From contig JAJBUL010000156.1 in the NCBI GenBank assembly GCA_020860365.1, positions 1-36,382 of the forward strand: DNA of 36,382 bases, read 5' to 3'. The notes beneath the pieces were generated by a model. The model did no database searches, was not told the origin of the DNA, and worked only from the letters and a program-made list of their open reading frames with translations. The DNA is from Clostridiales bacterium. GTDB taxonomy: Bacteria; Bacillota; Clostridia; Lachnospirales; Lachnospiraceae. The position numbers and the translations under genes were made by a program. Of this stretch, positions 1 through 8,376 are shown in pieces (within the stretch, counting starts at the first letter, position 1; every line of letters starts with the position of its first letter).

Positions 1-112
1 AAATGCGCGGCAAAAGCACGCGCATTTTTTACATCTCACGAAAGTTCAAAATCTCGTCCGTCTTCTCCACCCCGTGAATAGTAACGCCTAAGTTGCCAAA
101 AGCTTTCACACC

Positions 113-1375
113 TCAACTCTGCCACACCTGAACCCCCTGTACTATCAGGCGCGTAGCACTATTCCCATTACATGTAGACAGTGTTACCGCTTTCTTTCCG
201 ACCAGGGCTGTAATACCCGTATCTATTTCAGAAGTGTCCAGCATCTCATAAAACCATTCCGTATACCCCTCATATCCATCAAATTCCAATGCATAGCCGT
301 TGCCATCAGCATTGACAGAATGAACCGAAAAGATACGGTACAGATAGTCCCCATCTGGCGTATAAATCCAAAGTAAGGGCAGAAAACCAACACTTCTGAA
401 TCCCTGAACTGCTTCAGCTTTGCAAACATACTCCCGTCCCTCATGTTATGCCCGTAAATAACTGTATTGTAATCTTCCAAGTAAGAATCATTCTGGTAAT
501 CCATGAAAATACTTCCGGCGTATATGTAATTGCCATCTGGTGAGCGGTGGAGGTAATAATCATTGTCCTCTGCCTGCATCACCGGATAGGAAATCTCCAC
601 AGCCGGAATCTGAATCCATGCGACACAATCATCGTAACTTGCCGACAAAGCATCCCAATAGATACTCACGCCGGCGGCGGTAGCTTCCTTCGCTTTTACA
701 GAAAACGGAATTTCCGTCTGAAACACATTGATTTGTCTTCCATAGGTGTCCCGGAGCAGCGTCGCCGTCTCCCTCGCAAAATTTGTCCGCTTGTCCACCA
801 TCGTCAGTAGAATCCCGTCTATTTGCAGTGTCGGATTGATCTGCCGCCTGACCTTTCCTACTGTCTGCAAAAGCTGTTCTAATCCTTTCGCCGGAAGGTA
901 TTCTGCCTGCACAGGCACTATAATGCGAGTTGCCGCCGCCAGTGCATTGACCGTAAGCATTCCCAATGAAGGCTGGCAGTCAATCAGAATATGCGAATAC
1001 TTATTCTTTACAGTATCCAAATACTGCCGCAGCACCGTCTCCCGGCTGATCATATTCACCAGTGACACCTCCATACCGGAAAGTTGGATATCGGCAGGCA
1101 TCAGGTCAACACCTTCCGCATGATGCAGTATTCCTTCTCCGGGGCTGACAGGCTGATCGGTCAGAATCTTCCCTAAAATCGTCGATACCGTCACCAGAAG
1201 CTGATCCGGCTGTGGTATTCCCAGACTGATTGTCGCACTGACCTGCGGATCTAAATCTAAATCCACAATCAGGACTTTTTTCCTGCTGCGCCAGACCAAT
1301 ACCAAGGTTTACACAGGTAGCTGTTTTCCCTACCCCACCCTTCTGATTTGCGAGGCAAATAATATGAGCATTCAT
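113..1375 (-). pseudogene. ParA/Soj partition ATPase fused to class B sortase, frame-broken
   Basis: Remains of a ParA-type partition ATPase joined to a class B sortase. The ATG ending at 1375 opens with Walker A KGGVGKT. The frame is lost near 1280 in an A-run and continues one frame over with DLDLDPQ and LIDCQPSLGMLTVNAL, both typical of ParA. Near 655, just after GVSIY, ParA sequence stops and the same frame runs into sortase B sequence (VAWIQIP, DNDYYLHRS, YGHNMRDGSMF with the catalytic His). A second frame loss near 375 in a T-run leads to the active-site motif TLSTC and a stop at 113. The ParA C-terminus and the sortase signal/membrane anchor are missing, so a deletion joined two genes. 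Both families are common cargo of integrative conjugative elements. The two single-base losses lie in homopolymers and could be sequencing errors; the fusion itself is in frame. Confidence 0.75.
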
Positions 1376-1475
1376 TCCTTTCCATCCCCCTTTTCATCGT
1401 AATTCTTATTATTTGTCCTACAGTTTCGCTGTGGGACGTGGACCTCACCATTTCTGCGGTCTGCATTCCCGGCAG

Positions 1476-1547
1476 CTAAGCACATACACACATCGCCACA
1501 ACTCCGAAAAAACTGCTCAAACAAAAAGCAACAAAATGAGTAATCAT
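1476..1547 (-). CDS. Short DUF3789-like membrane peptide
   Basis: A 23-residue peptide starting MITHFVAF and containing SSFFGVVAMCVC, one hydrophobic helix. The pattern of an aromatic/hydrophobic run, FGV and MC resembles the tiny DUF3789 proteins found in Tn916-like conjugative elements, which are usually somewhat longer. A G-run lies 5-11 bases upstream of the ATG and serves as ribosome site. It sits just upstream of the ParA-sortase remnant in the same orientation, which fits mobile-element debris. Function unknown; family assignment is from recall of the pattern. Confidence 0.4.
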   Translation of the reverse strand: MITHFVAFCLSSFFGVVAMCVCA

Positions 1548-1723
1548 AAAATCCCCCCCGTTTCCTGCACTACATGAAATGGATACAACCGAAGCGCAGG
1601 CAGCAGATCTGTCAGATTTTTTCGCGGCCGTATGCACAAAAAAAGATGCTCCATTATGAACATCTCTCGTTATTCGGTATACCCGGTTCATGATTCACTT
1701 GTAATTTTCCTGTAAACAGAAAA

Positions 1724-1752
1724 AGCGCCCAGTAATATTTCTACTGAGCGCT
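1724..1752 (-). terminator. Hairpin with T-run, minus strand
   Basis: Inverted repeat AGCGCCCAGTA / TACTGAGCGCT with one mismatch and a 7-base loop. Read on the minus strand it is followed by TTTTTC, the form of a Rho-independent terminator. It would end transcripts coming from the Fic side. Confidence 0.55.
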
Positions 1753-1890
1753 CTCTAATAAATTCATTTTCTTTTGGTCAAATTTTGTCAGACTATGACA
1801 AACTGTTCGATGTGAAAAAGGCCTTCAGAAGGGCGCTCTTGCTGAACTGCGGAGCGCGACGAGCCGCTTTGAGGCCGTATTGGCCATTTT

Positions 1891-2010
1891 TTAGAGGCGT
1901 TTTTCCTTGATTTTAAAGGATTCTTGCGGAAGCTGCTTCCGTTTTGCCCACCTCATTAACAGTAAAAAATGGGGCAGTAAGGCGTCGCCGGATCCTGTTA
2001 TGGAGTTCAT
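1891..2010 (-). CDS. Possible 39-residue ORF, unassigned
   Basis: A 39-residue frame beginning MNSITGSGDALLPHF and ending with a basic tail (FKIKEKRL). Only a distant AAGGTGAG lies upstream of the ATG. It fills part of the gap between the Fic gene and the terminator at 1724-1752. I see no domain. It may be a relic of mobile-element sequence or not coding at all. Confidence 0.2.
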   Translation of the reverse strand: MNSITGSGDALLPHFLLLMRWAKRKQLPQESFKIKEKRL

Positions 2011-2038
2011 CAAGATTTTATTCTCACCTTTTTACAAC

Positions 2039-3079
2039 TCAGATTCTGACATAAGCAGTTGCCGGTCCTGCCCCGACCTTTGCAATATAACCACTCTTAA
2101 CCAGGTCGGTAAGAGTACGCTCAACTGTTGTCTTACTTATGTCCGGACAGGCTTCCATAATTTCCCTCTTTGTGATTTTTCCTACCTTCTGGTCGATCAT
2201 AGCCCTGATTCTTTCCGGTTTGGAAAGAGTACGGGTTTTCAGATGTTCCACACGGCTTTCAAATTCAGTGTACGCTTTCAGTATAATACCAAGATAGTAT
2301 TTCAGGAAAGGCTCATAGCTGTTTGCGTTTTCATGCCAGCCGGCCGAACTCGCCTGTAATGCTTCATAATAGGTTTCTTTGGTTTTTTCAATCAGCATTT
2401 CCACACTGATATACTTACCAACAATATATCCCGCTTTATAAAACAGCAAAAGGGTCAACAGTCGGCTCATACGACCGTTTCCATCGTTGAAAGGATGGAT
2501 GCAGAGAAAGTCCAGAATAAACATCGGAATCAAAATCAGTTTATCAATATAATCTGCTTCCCAGGCCTGTAAAAACCGGCTGCATAGTTCTTCCATTGCA
2601 TCTGCGGTCTGAAACGCAGGAACCGGAATAAATCTTGTTTTCTGGTGTCCTTCTGCATCTGTTTCAGCGATTACATTATCAGAATTTTTATAGTTTCCAC
2701 CCGAACCCGCATAGGAGTACAAATCACGATGAAGCTGCAAAATAATATTAGGTCTTGGATTGATGTATTCGTAGCTTTCATGTATTGTGGAAAGTACTTC
2801 TCTATATCCGGCGATTTCCTGTTCCGAACGGTTTCTTGGTTCAGCCTTCCCGCTGACCAATTCTTCCAATCGTTTGTCTGTAGTGTAAATACCTTCAATT
2901 CGGTTGGATGCACCGGTACTCTGAATCAGCGCAACTTCTAACAAGGTTTTCAGTTCATCCATATTCGCTTCGAGAAACAATTCCTGTTTCCCCTTATGCT
3001 CATGAATACTTCCAATCATTTGGACGATTTCAGGTGTTAAGAGTTTTTCTGGCTCTTTTATATAATCAAATGTCCTCAT
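2039..3079 (-). CDS. Fic-domain protein (predicted AMPylase) with C-terminal winged helix
   Basis: A 346-residue Fic family protein, expected to transfer AMP from ATP to a hydroxyl side chain of a target protein. The core motif HPFNDGNGR is at residues 195-203 and is intact, including the catalytic His and the anion-binding loop. An N-terminal inhibitory-helix motif, STGASNRIEG (54-63), matches the (S/T)xxxE(G/N) type, so the enzyme is probably self-restrained (class II). The C-terminal ~60 residues (KITKREIMEACPDISKTTVE) look like a winged helix, common in stand-alone bacterial Fic proteins. The length is normal. The promoter region carries three copies of one operator-like sequence (3101-3160), so autoregulation through the winged helix is plausible. 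An XRE gene lies just upstream in the same direction. Confidence 0.92.
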   Translation of the reverse strand: MRTFDYIKEPEKLLTPEIVQMIGSIHEHKGKQELFLEANMDELKTLLEVALIQSTGASNRIEGIYTTDKRLEELVSGKAEPRNRSEQEIAGYREVLSTIHESYEYINPRPNIILQLHRDLYSYAGSGGNYKNSDNVIAETDAEGHQKTRFIPVPAFQTADAMEELCSRFLQAWEADYIDKLILIPMFILDFLCIHPFNDGNGRMSRLLTLLLFYKAGYIVGKYISVEMLIEKTKETYYEALQASSAGWHENANSYEPFLKYYLGIILKAYTEFESRVEHLKTRTLSKPERIRAMIDQKVGKITKREIMEACPDISKTTVERTLTDLVKSGYIAKVGAGPATAYVRI

Positions 3080-3100
3080 TATTATCTCCCTGTTTTTTAA

Positions 3101-3160
3101 AATATCTCCGTCATTTTAAACTAAAATGACGGAGATTTCAATAGAATGACGGAGATTTTA
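3101..3160 (-). promoter_or_regulatory. Fic promoter with triple operator repeat
   Basis: Three copies of the core ATGACGGAGAT: one inverted (3104-3118, forming with 3122-3136 a 15-base perfect inverted repeat around 3 bases) and a third at 3145-3160, with 21 bp (two helical turns) between the two direct copies. On the minus strand a promoter fits inside: TTGAAA (3136-3141), 17-base spacer, TAAAAT (3113-3118). The copies flank or overlap -35 and -10, the arrangement of a repressor site. The third copy overlaps the stop codon of the upstream XRE gene. Confidence 0.75.
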
Positions 3161-3538
3161 TGTTTCTTCTTCAAATCTGCCAGTCAGAGGCTGAGATCCA
3201 TCGGTATTATCAGGAGTATTAGTATTATATCTCCACATATCGTATTCCTCTTTTGTAAACTCTCCATTTTCCATTTTCTGATGCATCTTTAGCCATTCCA
3301 TAACCGTTTCGGATAACTCACTGTCCATATCAGGCGGCGAGATAGCAGCTGGATTGACATGAAGTGCTCTTGCAAGGGACTCCCGGAGAGGCTTCTTCGG
3401 ATGCCTGCCTTCGCTTTCGTACTGTGTGATCCTTACATCCGCGTTTTTCTCTGACATACCGGCAGCAACCGCCAGCTGCGTCTGTGTCATACCCCGCATT
3501 TTTCGGAAATATTTTATTTGCGCGAAGCAACGAGCCAA
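3158..3538 (-). CDS. XRE-family HTH regulator, probably truncated
   Basis: A 126-residue frame with an N-terminal XRE helix-turn-helix (IKYFRKMRGMTQTQLAVAAGM, then RITQYESEGRHPKKPLRE). The C-terminal part (NGEFTKEEYDMWRYN) is a short acidic helix typical of a small Clostridia regulator family, but the middle looks shortened. The only available start is a TTG without a clear ribosome site, so the true 5' end is probably lost. It lies 78 bases upstream of fic, same strand. It may be a partner repressor or a decaying gene. Confidence 0.65.
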   Translation of the reverse strand: MARCFAQIKYFRKMRGMTQTQLAVAAGMSEKNADVRITQYESEGRHPKKPLRESLARALHVNPAAISPPDMDSELSETVMEWLKMHQKMENGEFTKEEYDMWRYNTNTPDNTDGSQPLTGRFEEET

Positions 3539-3827
3539 GTATCATTGTCCCTGGCAGGTGTCATGGCCGGACCGCTTGCGAGACGATCATCACAGCCAGA
3601 GGAATCGCTGCCAGCTTAAGGCTGGGTCACGGCGCGCCGCTGATAGGGCTGTCCCTGTCAGGAAAGTACCTGAAGAATGTATATGGAATTTTCAAAGTAC
3701 AGAGCGCGCCTTTTTGTCGGCCGCAAATAAATTGTATCGGAATTCAATCCGCTTTTTTAGAGACCAATGGACACATAATGTGACCATTGGCAGCTTGCCA
3801 TAGCTGTTTACGCATTCATAAAAGAAA
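3539..3827. other. Intergenic stretch with near-palindrome
   Basis: I recognise no gene here. At 3764-3790 lies a 27-base near-palindrome, CCAATGG A CACAT A ATGTG A CCATTGG, broken at three positions only, which resembles an operator or the stem of a terminator. A GC-rich part (3600-3660) contains short hairpins. Confidence 0.4.
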
Positions 3828-4169
3828 TTAAAGACTATCTCTGAACGATTGCAGCCGACATATAAGGTCATCCATGTTTTCTTTCAGCAAGTTGGTATCT
3901 GCTTTCGTCATCTTACCGGTGATCAGATAATCCAGAGAAATATTGAAAATTTCAGAAACCCGGATATACAGATCCTCCAGTTCCTTTAACGATTTTGCAA
4001 GCATCGTATTGGAAATACTTCCCATTTTCCGCTTGATATCATTGTACCTGGTTGCACCATCGTTAGACAGGGAGCACAAAATAGACATTTTCCACCTTCC
4101 ACCTATCGCACTCATTGCTTTCTGCAAAGGGCAGCCCACTGTGCAGGGACAAATATGCTCATTCGCCAT
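3828..4169 (-). pseudogene. HxlR-type regulator N-terminus fused to an XRE-regulator C-terminus
   Basis: A 113-residue chimera. Residues 1-66 are a clear HxlR winged-helix half: CPCTVGCPLQKAMSAIGGRW, then KMSILCSL, ending SLKELED. Instead of the HxlR wing (normally VEYSLT) the chain goes on with LYIRVSEIFNISLDYLITGK, the typical C-terminus of an XRE-family regulator. A deletion has therefore joined two regulator genes in frame. The first Cys pair (CPCTVGC) resembles redox/aldehyde-sensing HxlR members. It is transcribed away from the flavodoxin gene, the usual place for its regulator. Whether the chimera still binds DNA is doubtful because the wing is gone. Confidence 0.7.
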
Positions 4170-4223
4170 TTTATTTCCTCCATAAATCAGTTTTTTCTTA
4201 CCTGCTCCACAAAAACTGCGTGG

Positions 4224-4300
4224 TTGACTGAAACACGCCTCATAGCTATAATGAGCATTGTATCAGATAACATTTTAAGAGTAAAGCACTTTTTAAGAGT
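4224..4300 (+). promoter_or_regulatory. Promoter and direct repeats ahead of flavodoxin operon
   Basis: TTGACT (4224-4229), a 17-base spacer and TATAAT (4247-4252) form a near-consensus promoter. Downstream are two copies of TTTTAAGAGT at 4273-4282 and 4291-4300, 18 bp apart. They lie within the leader and could be a regulator site, for example of the HxlR-type protein encoded divergently. Confidence 0.65.
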
Positions 4301-4343
4301 GTTAGACAACGAAACAACATACAGATATAACCGGAGGAATGCA

Positions 4344-4769
4344 ATGGAAAAAACAAAAGTGGCCGTACGCTACTTTTCCAGATCGGGAAACACGAAACGG
4401 CTGGCAGATGTAATTGCAAAAGCAACTGGCAACAGAGCAGAACAGGTATCCGTACCGGTAGACAATTATGTAGATATTCTGTTTCTGGGAGCTTCTGTCT
4501 ACTGGGGCGGTATCAGTTCTGAAGTCAAGGCGTATATTCAGACACTGGAAAAAGACCAAATCGGAAAGGTTGTAGTTTTCTCTACTTCTGCCTTGGCAGA
4601 GCGGGCATTTCCGCAAATTCAGAAAAAATTACAGGACAGGGGAATCAAAACTGACAGCAGAAATTTTTACTGCCGCGGAGAATTTGCCACACTTCATAGA
4701 GGCCGGCCAAATCAGGATGACCTGGATGCCGCAAAGAAATTCGCGTTAGAAATAATGGAAAGGAAGTAA
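4344..4769 (+). CDS. Flavodoxin-domain protein
   Basis: A 141-residue flavodoxin fold protein that should bind FMN and carry electrons to or from a redox enzyme. The phosphate-binding loop is YFSRSGNTKRLADVIA near the N-terminus, followed by LGASVYWGGISSEVK, the second flavin loop. The ATG at 4344 has GGAGG seven bases upstream; longer in-frame starts lack this. The radical SAM gene begins 6 bases after the stop, so the two are co-translated, and the flavodoxin is a reasonable electron donor for that enzyme. A strong promoter lies 90 bases upstream. Confidence 0.85.
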   Translation: MEKTKVAVRYFSRSGNTKRLADVIAKATGNRAEQVSVPVDNYVDILFLGASVYWGGISSEVKAYIQTLEKDQIGKVVVFSTSALAERAFPQIQKKLQDRGIKTDSRNFYCRGEFATLHRGRPNQDDLDAAKKFALEIMERK

Positions 4770-4775
4770 CATCGG

Positions 4776-5873
4776 ATGGCAGAAAAAGAATTTAACCTGG
4801 GGGAATACATGACCGGCGGTGTGGAAAAAATCGTCAAAGGGGCGGTTCGTGCAACCTTAAAGGACCCGAAGGAAAGCGTCTTTATGGCGCGCTATGCGCT
4901 CGCAAGCAAGGAATCCTCAAAACGCCGTGCTGAGCTGGAAGAACAGGGAGAGCATATTCCGCCATTTCTGATTGCCAGCATTACCAGCAATTGCAATCTA
5001 CACTGTGCCGGCTGCTACGCAAGAGAAAACCATATCTGTTCTGATGAAAAGGCATATGCACAGCTTTCGGCAGAAGAATGGGACTCAATCTTTAAGGAAG
5101 CCAGGGACTTAGGGGTAGGCTTTATTCTTCTGGCTGGCGGAGAGCCTATGATGCGCAAAGACATTCTGCTGAAGGCAGCGGAAATTCCGGAAATTCTGTT
5201 TCCTGTTTTTACGAACGGAACGCTGATGAATGACAGCTACCTGCAGCTTTTTGACAAGGCCAGGAATCTGGTTCCTGTCTTCAGCATCGAAGGCGATGAA
5301 AGGAAAACCGACGAGCGCCGCGGAGCCGGAATCTATCAGAGCCTGATCCGCGCGATGGATAAAATCAAGGAAAACCATCTGATTTTTGGCGCGTCTGTTA
5401 CTGTTACAACATCCAACCTGCATGAAGTAGTTTCAGATGATTTTATTTCTGTCCTTCAGGAGCGTGGCTGCAAAGTTGTGATTTATGTGGAGTTTGTACC
5501 GGTTACAGAAGACAGCACAGAACTGGCTCCGCAGGATACAGAACGGGAATTTTTAAAAAATAAACTAATGGAACTGAGAGAGCAATATCCTGAAATGCTT
5601 TTTATCTCTTTCCCTGGAGACGAGGAAAGCTCCGGCGGTTGTCTGGCTGCCGGAAGAGGATTCTTCCACATCAATTCTCACGGCGGTGCGGAACCATGTC
5701 CATTCTCTCCATATTCGGACATCAATGTTCGTGACACATCCGTCAGAGAAGCACTGCATTCAAAACTGTTTACTGCATTACAGAGCGGTGATGTGCTGAT
5801 GGAAGATCATGCCGGCGGCTGCGTTTTGTTTGAGCGCAGAGATCAGGTGGAGGCACTACTGCCTGTAGAATAA
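4776..5873 (+). CDS. Radical SAM protein with C-terminal cysteine region
   Basis: A 365-residue radical S-adenosylmethionine enzyme. The [4Fe-4S] motif CNLHCAGC is at residues 73-80, and the SAM-binding GGEP follows at 121-124. Three further cysteines (289, 308, 349), as in GGCLAAGRGF and EPCPFSP, resemble the C-terminal cysteine regions of SPASM/twitch-type enzymes and may hold an auxiliary cluster. The substrate cannot be told from sequence; no small precursor-peptide gene is next to it. It follows the flavodoxin with a 6-base gap, with the ribosome site inside the flavodoxin 3' end. A hairpin at 5922-5957 closes the unit. Confidence 0.85.
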   Translation: MAEKEFNLGEYMTGGVEKIVKGAVRATLKDPKESVFMARYALASKESSKRRAELEEQGEHIPPFLIASITSNCNLHCAGCYARENHICSDEKAYAQLSAEEWDSIFKEARDLGVGFILLAGGEPMMRKDILLKAAEIPEILFPVFTNGTLMNDSYLQLFDKARNLVPVFSIEGDERKTDERRGAGIYQSLIRAMDKIKENHLIFGASVTVTTSNLHEVVSDDFISVLQERGCKVVIYVEFVPVTEDSTELAPQDTEREFLKNKLMELREQYPEMLFISFPGDEESSGGCLAAGRGFFHINSHGGAEPCPFSPYSDINVRDTSVREALHSKLFTALQSGDVLMEDHAGGCVLFERRDQVEALLPVE

Positions 5874-5921
5874 CACCGCAAAATGGAATGCCTGACAGGT
5901 CGCATAAAGAGCCCTTTCCTT

Positions 5922-5957
5922 ACTCCGGGTTTTGCAGAAATATGCATTTCCCGGGGT
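5922..5957 (+). terminator. GC-rich hairpin after radical SAM gene
   Basis: ACTCCGGG pairs with CCCGGGGT around a loop that itself contains GCA/TGC. It stands 48 bases after the stop codon. No clear T-run follows, so it may be a weak terminator or an mRNA 3' stabiliser. Confidence 0.4.
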
Positions 5958-6016
5958 AACCATCGGGTCGAGGAATCTTTCACTTCTCAAAATCTTTATT
6001 GTTTATATAATTTCCC

Positions 6017-6582
6017 TTACAGCCACTTTCCCTTACAACTGAACTCGGAGAGGATACAGAAATCATGCTCCGGATGTTTTGTATAATTCCGCGGATTGAT
6101 AACCACCGCGAAACCAGCGTTGCGCTTATTATACGGAACAGCCATGATGGAATGAATTCCAATCTGTTCCATGCGCAGGGACTCCTTTGAGCCTTCTTTC
6201 AGAAGACGTGATACATCTGTGTAAGGAATGGCCAGATTACCTTTGGCAACCGCACGGATCGCTGCCAGAATTCCCGGATAATCCTTCAGATCCATCGGCT
6301 CGGTGCCGCAGACAGGAAGGAATCCTTCTCTGTGTGTCTCAAACTCCGGTTTTGCAATCATCAGATCCGGGTCAACACTAATCACCAGAGCGCTGTCAGC
6401 ATCATAAAAATTCATTGTTGTTGTCAGGGTATCCGTAATGATCTCCTGAAACTGATAGCCGCCGCGCAGTCTCGCCTCCAGCGTCGTAACCGTGTGCTCG
6501 TAATCTACGCAGTATGTAGTTCCTGATCAATCCCGGCTGCCTCTAATGTTTTAACCATACCTTCAATATCTGCTGCGCCCAT
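6017..6582 (-). pseudogene. GAF-like sensory-domain protein, frameshifted fragment
   Basis: The ATG at 6582 starts MGAADIEGMVKTLEAAGIDQ, then the frame is lost near 6510 and continues one frame over as DYEHTVTTLEARLRGGYQFQ and MNFYDADSALVISVDPD to a stop at 6017. The central part (FYDADSALVISVDPD, EQIGIHSIMAVPYNKRNAGF) looks like a GAF-type ligand-binding domain as found in front of GGDEF or HTH output domains. No output domain remains, so the gene is both frameshifted and truncated. Partner and ligand are unknown. Confidence 0.55.
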
Positions 6583-6735
6583 ACTTTTTGCCTCTCTTTC
6601 CTCTTTGAAAATAAAAAAACCGCAAAGCTGCCCTATCTATTTCAGACTGGCAACCCTGCTGTACCAAACAGTTTCAACGGCTGCCGTCTCGAAATTGGCC
6701 ATAACCGTATATTGTGATCTCTGTTTTGTTTGTAA

Positions 6736-7158
6736 TTATGTAGTTGACTTTCTGTCTCTGTCACCTTTGGAAGTAGATGCAGCGATCACCTTATTTCCGG
6801 CACCGGCGAGCTTCTGCGCGTTGGATTTACTGTACATGCCGCCAACCCACCAGGTATTCAGACCGAGCGACTACGCATACAGCATAATGTCCGCGCTGCA
6901 GTAGCCTAACTTTTCATCAACACCCGGCTGATCAGGTCCTGCCAGCAGAAAGTAGTTTTTGACGCCCTTTGTCATCAGCACTTTCAGAAAACCGGGAATG
7001 GCGCCGCCGTCATTCGTGATCAGTTTTATGCTGAGTCCGTGATTCTGATTGTTCTGTGCCACCCGGTCATTCAGCTTTTTCACAATGTCTGCAGGCAGTG
7101 GTGTATCTTTATACTTTCTGACCGTATGTCTCTGCTTCATAGCTTCCTGTAATGTCAT
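6736..7158 (-). pseudogene. Nitroreductase-family flavoenzyme with in-frame stop
   Basis: The first 95 residues (LQEAMKQRHTVRKYKDTPLP, the FMN-contacting RxTVRxY motif) are nitroreductase. A TAG at 6871-6873 interrupts the frame, after which the same frame continues SLGLNTWWVGGMYSKSNAQK, clearly the next part of the family, before breaking down near 6800 where the typical IxxGxG segment should be. The gene is therefore dead by a nonsense change and a damaged C-terminus. It belongs to the short putative-nitroreductase group. A GGAGGG site precedes the ATG. Confidence 0.75.
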
Positions 7159-7201
7159 TTCAAAACCCTCCTGTTTATGTTTTATGTAAACCGCTTGCGG
7201 T

Positions 7202-7279
7202 TCAGTTCCGGTAATCCAGATAGTGCAGCCCGGTTAATTCTTCCGAGACTTCCCAGAGTTTTGCGGCGGTCACAATCAT
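7202..7279 (-). pseudogene. C-terminal scrap of a short-chain dehydrogenase
   Basis: Twenty-five residues ending at a stop: AAKLWEVSEELTGLHYLDYR. The pattern LWEVSEELTGL is the usual end of a short-chain dehydrogenase/reductase of the retinol/daunorubicin type. Nothing upstream in this frame extends it to a Rossmann fold, so only the tail remains, between the HXXEE gene and the broken nitroreductase. Confidence 0.5.
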
Positions 7280-7391
7280 CACCTTACCGGAAAGAAGCGG
7301 TATATCCCATCAATGACCAGCTCATAACTAACCTTCCTTCCGTTCCAGAAGTCGGAGCTTCTGAATCCTGATCTATAACAATCCTTTTCTT

Positions 7392-8060
7392 TTACTTCTC
7401 ATATTTCTCAAAGTAACCTTTGTCCCTGAAAGCATACTCTTTGCTTTTCACTCTCATAGATACAGCAAATGGCAGAAGAATCAGGCAGACCGCGATACCC
7501 AGGAATATGCCTATTCCGCCGAGTACCTGAAGAAAAGTCGGCCCATAGCCGGTCAGCCATTTCAAAGCGACGGTTCCCAACGGAATCATGATACACCAGG
7601 AAGTGATGAGCCCCGGTCCATAGATCGTCTTTTTGCCTTTCTCTTTATATTTGCGGTACATCATAATGCCGCTTCTGGTATGGTTCAGAGTTTCCCCCAA
7701 GCCAAAGAATACAACCAGTGCCATAGCACTCGGCTCGATCTTATGAACATGGAAGGTGACCAGAATCAGAACAATTTCCGCGCCGAGATTTGTAACCATG
7801 TTAGTACAGCGGTTCTGCGGATAAGCCATAGGCTCCTTCGATCCGAAGCCTATATTATTCATATAAAAGAAGCCTGCCGGAAACGTATTTTCTTCGAAAA
7901 TATGCATGGGAACGACAATAGCAAGCATACAGGCCAGCTTCTGCGTAATCGCCCATGTATCCCAGTTCCACAGCATGATACAAGTCATGCAAATGCCAAG
8001 AAAATATACCGCGTAGAGCCAAAGCTGGTCACACCAACGGCTGAAAAAGTTTTTATACAT
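7392..8060 (-). CDS. HXXEE-domain integral membrane protein
   Basis: A 222-residue protein with about six hydrophobic helices. It carries HIFEENTFP (residues 53-61), the motif that names the HXXEE family, followed by NH(T)R and ETLNH segments whose His and Glu could bind metal in the membrane; the biochemical role of the family is unknown. The start at 8060 is chosen because GGGGGA stands seven bases upstream; the longer frame to 8147 has no site. A promoter with a built-in inverted repeat lies at 8163-8192. Downstream are SDR and nitroreductase remnants. Confidence 0.8.
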   Translation of the reverse strand: MYKNFFSRWCDQLWLYAVYFLGICMTCIMLWNWDTWAITQKLACMLAIVVPMHIFEENTFPAGFFYMNNIGFGSKEPMAYPQNRCTNMVTNLGAEIVLILVTFHVHKIEPSAMALVVFFGLGETLNHTRSGIMMYRKYKEKGKKTIYGPGLITSWCIMIPLGTVALKWLTGYGPTFLQVLGGIGIFLGIAVCLILLPFAVSMRVKSKEYAFRDKGYFEKYEK

Positions 8061-8162
8061 GTTTCTGTCCCCCTTCCAGCAGCCGTTTTTTACAAGTCTG
8101 CTGATGCTTTTTTTGAGTGGTGAAGCTGCTTCATGAACTCGCACCATCCTATAAATTAAGGT

Positions 8163-8192
8163 ATTATATCATTTTTTTGATATGTCCATCAA
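8163..8192 (-). promoter_or_regulatory. Promoter with inverted repeat for HXXEE gene
   Basis: On the minus strand TTGATG (8187-8192), an 18-base spacer and TATAAT (8163-8168). An inverted repeat ATATCA/TGATAT (8166-8183) overlaps the -10 and spacer, suggesting a repressor site. Confidence 0.5.
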
Positions 8193-8376
8193 CCAACGAT
8201 TTTCGCATAAGTGTTGTGCGGTTCGGAGGAAATCTCAGGCTATGCAGAACATCTTATATGATGTCCGGACTGAAAATATTCTCGTAATTTGTCGAACGAT
8301 TTTTGTTGCATTCTGTCAACGAAAATATTACGATAGTGGCGGCAATACTATCTTATTTTTCACGGAGGAAGAAACT

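Noticed and set aside
3104-3160. CRISPR-like repeats
   Set aside because: Only three short copies, one inverted, overlapping a promoter; no regular spacers and no cas genes.
7186-7203. AACCGC/GCGGTT palindrome as another insertion element
   Set aside because: A lone 14-base palindrome without the outer stem and bulge of the others.
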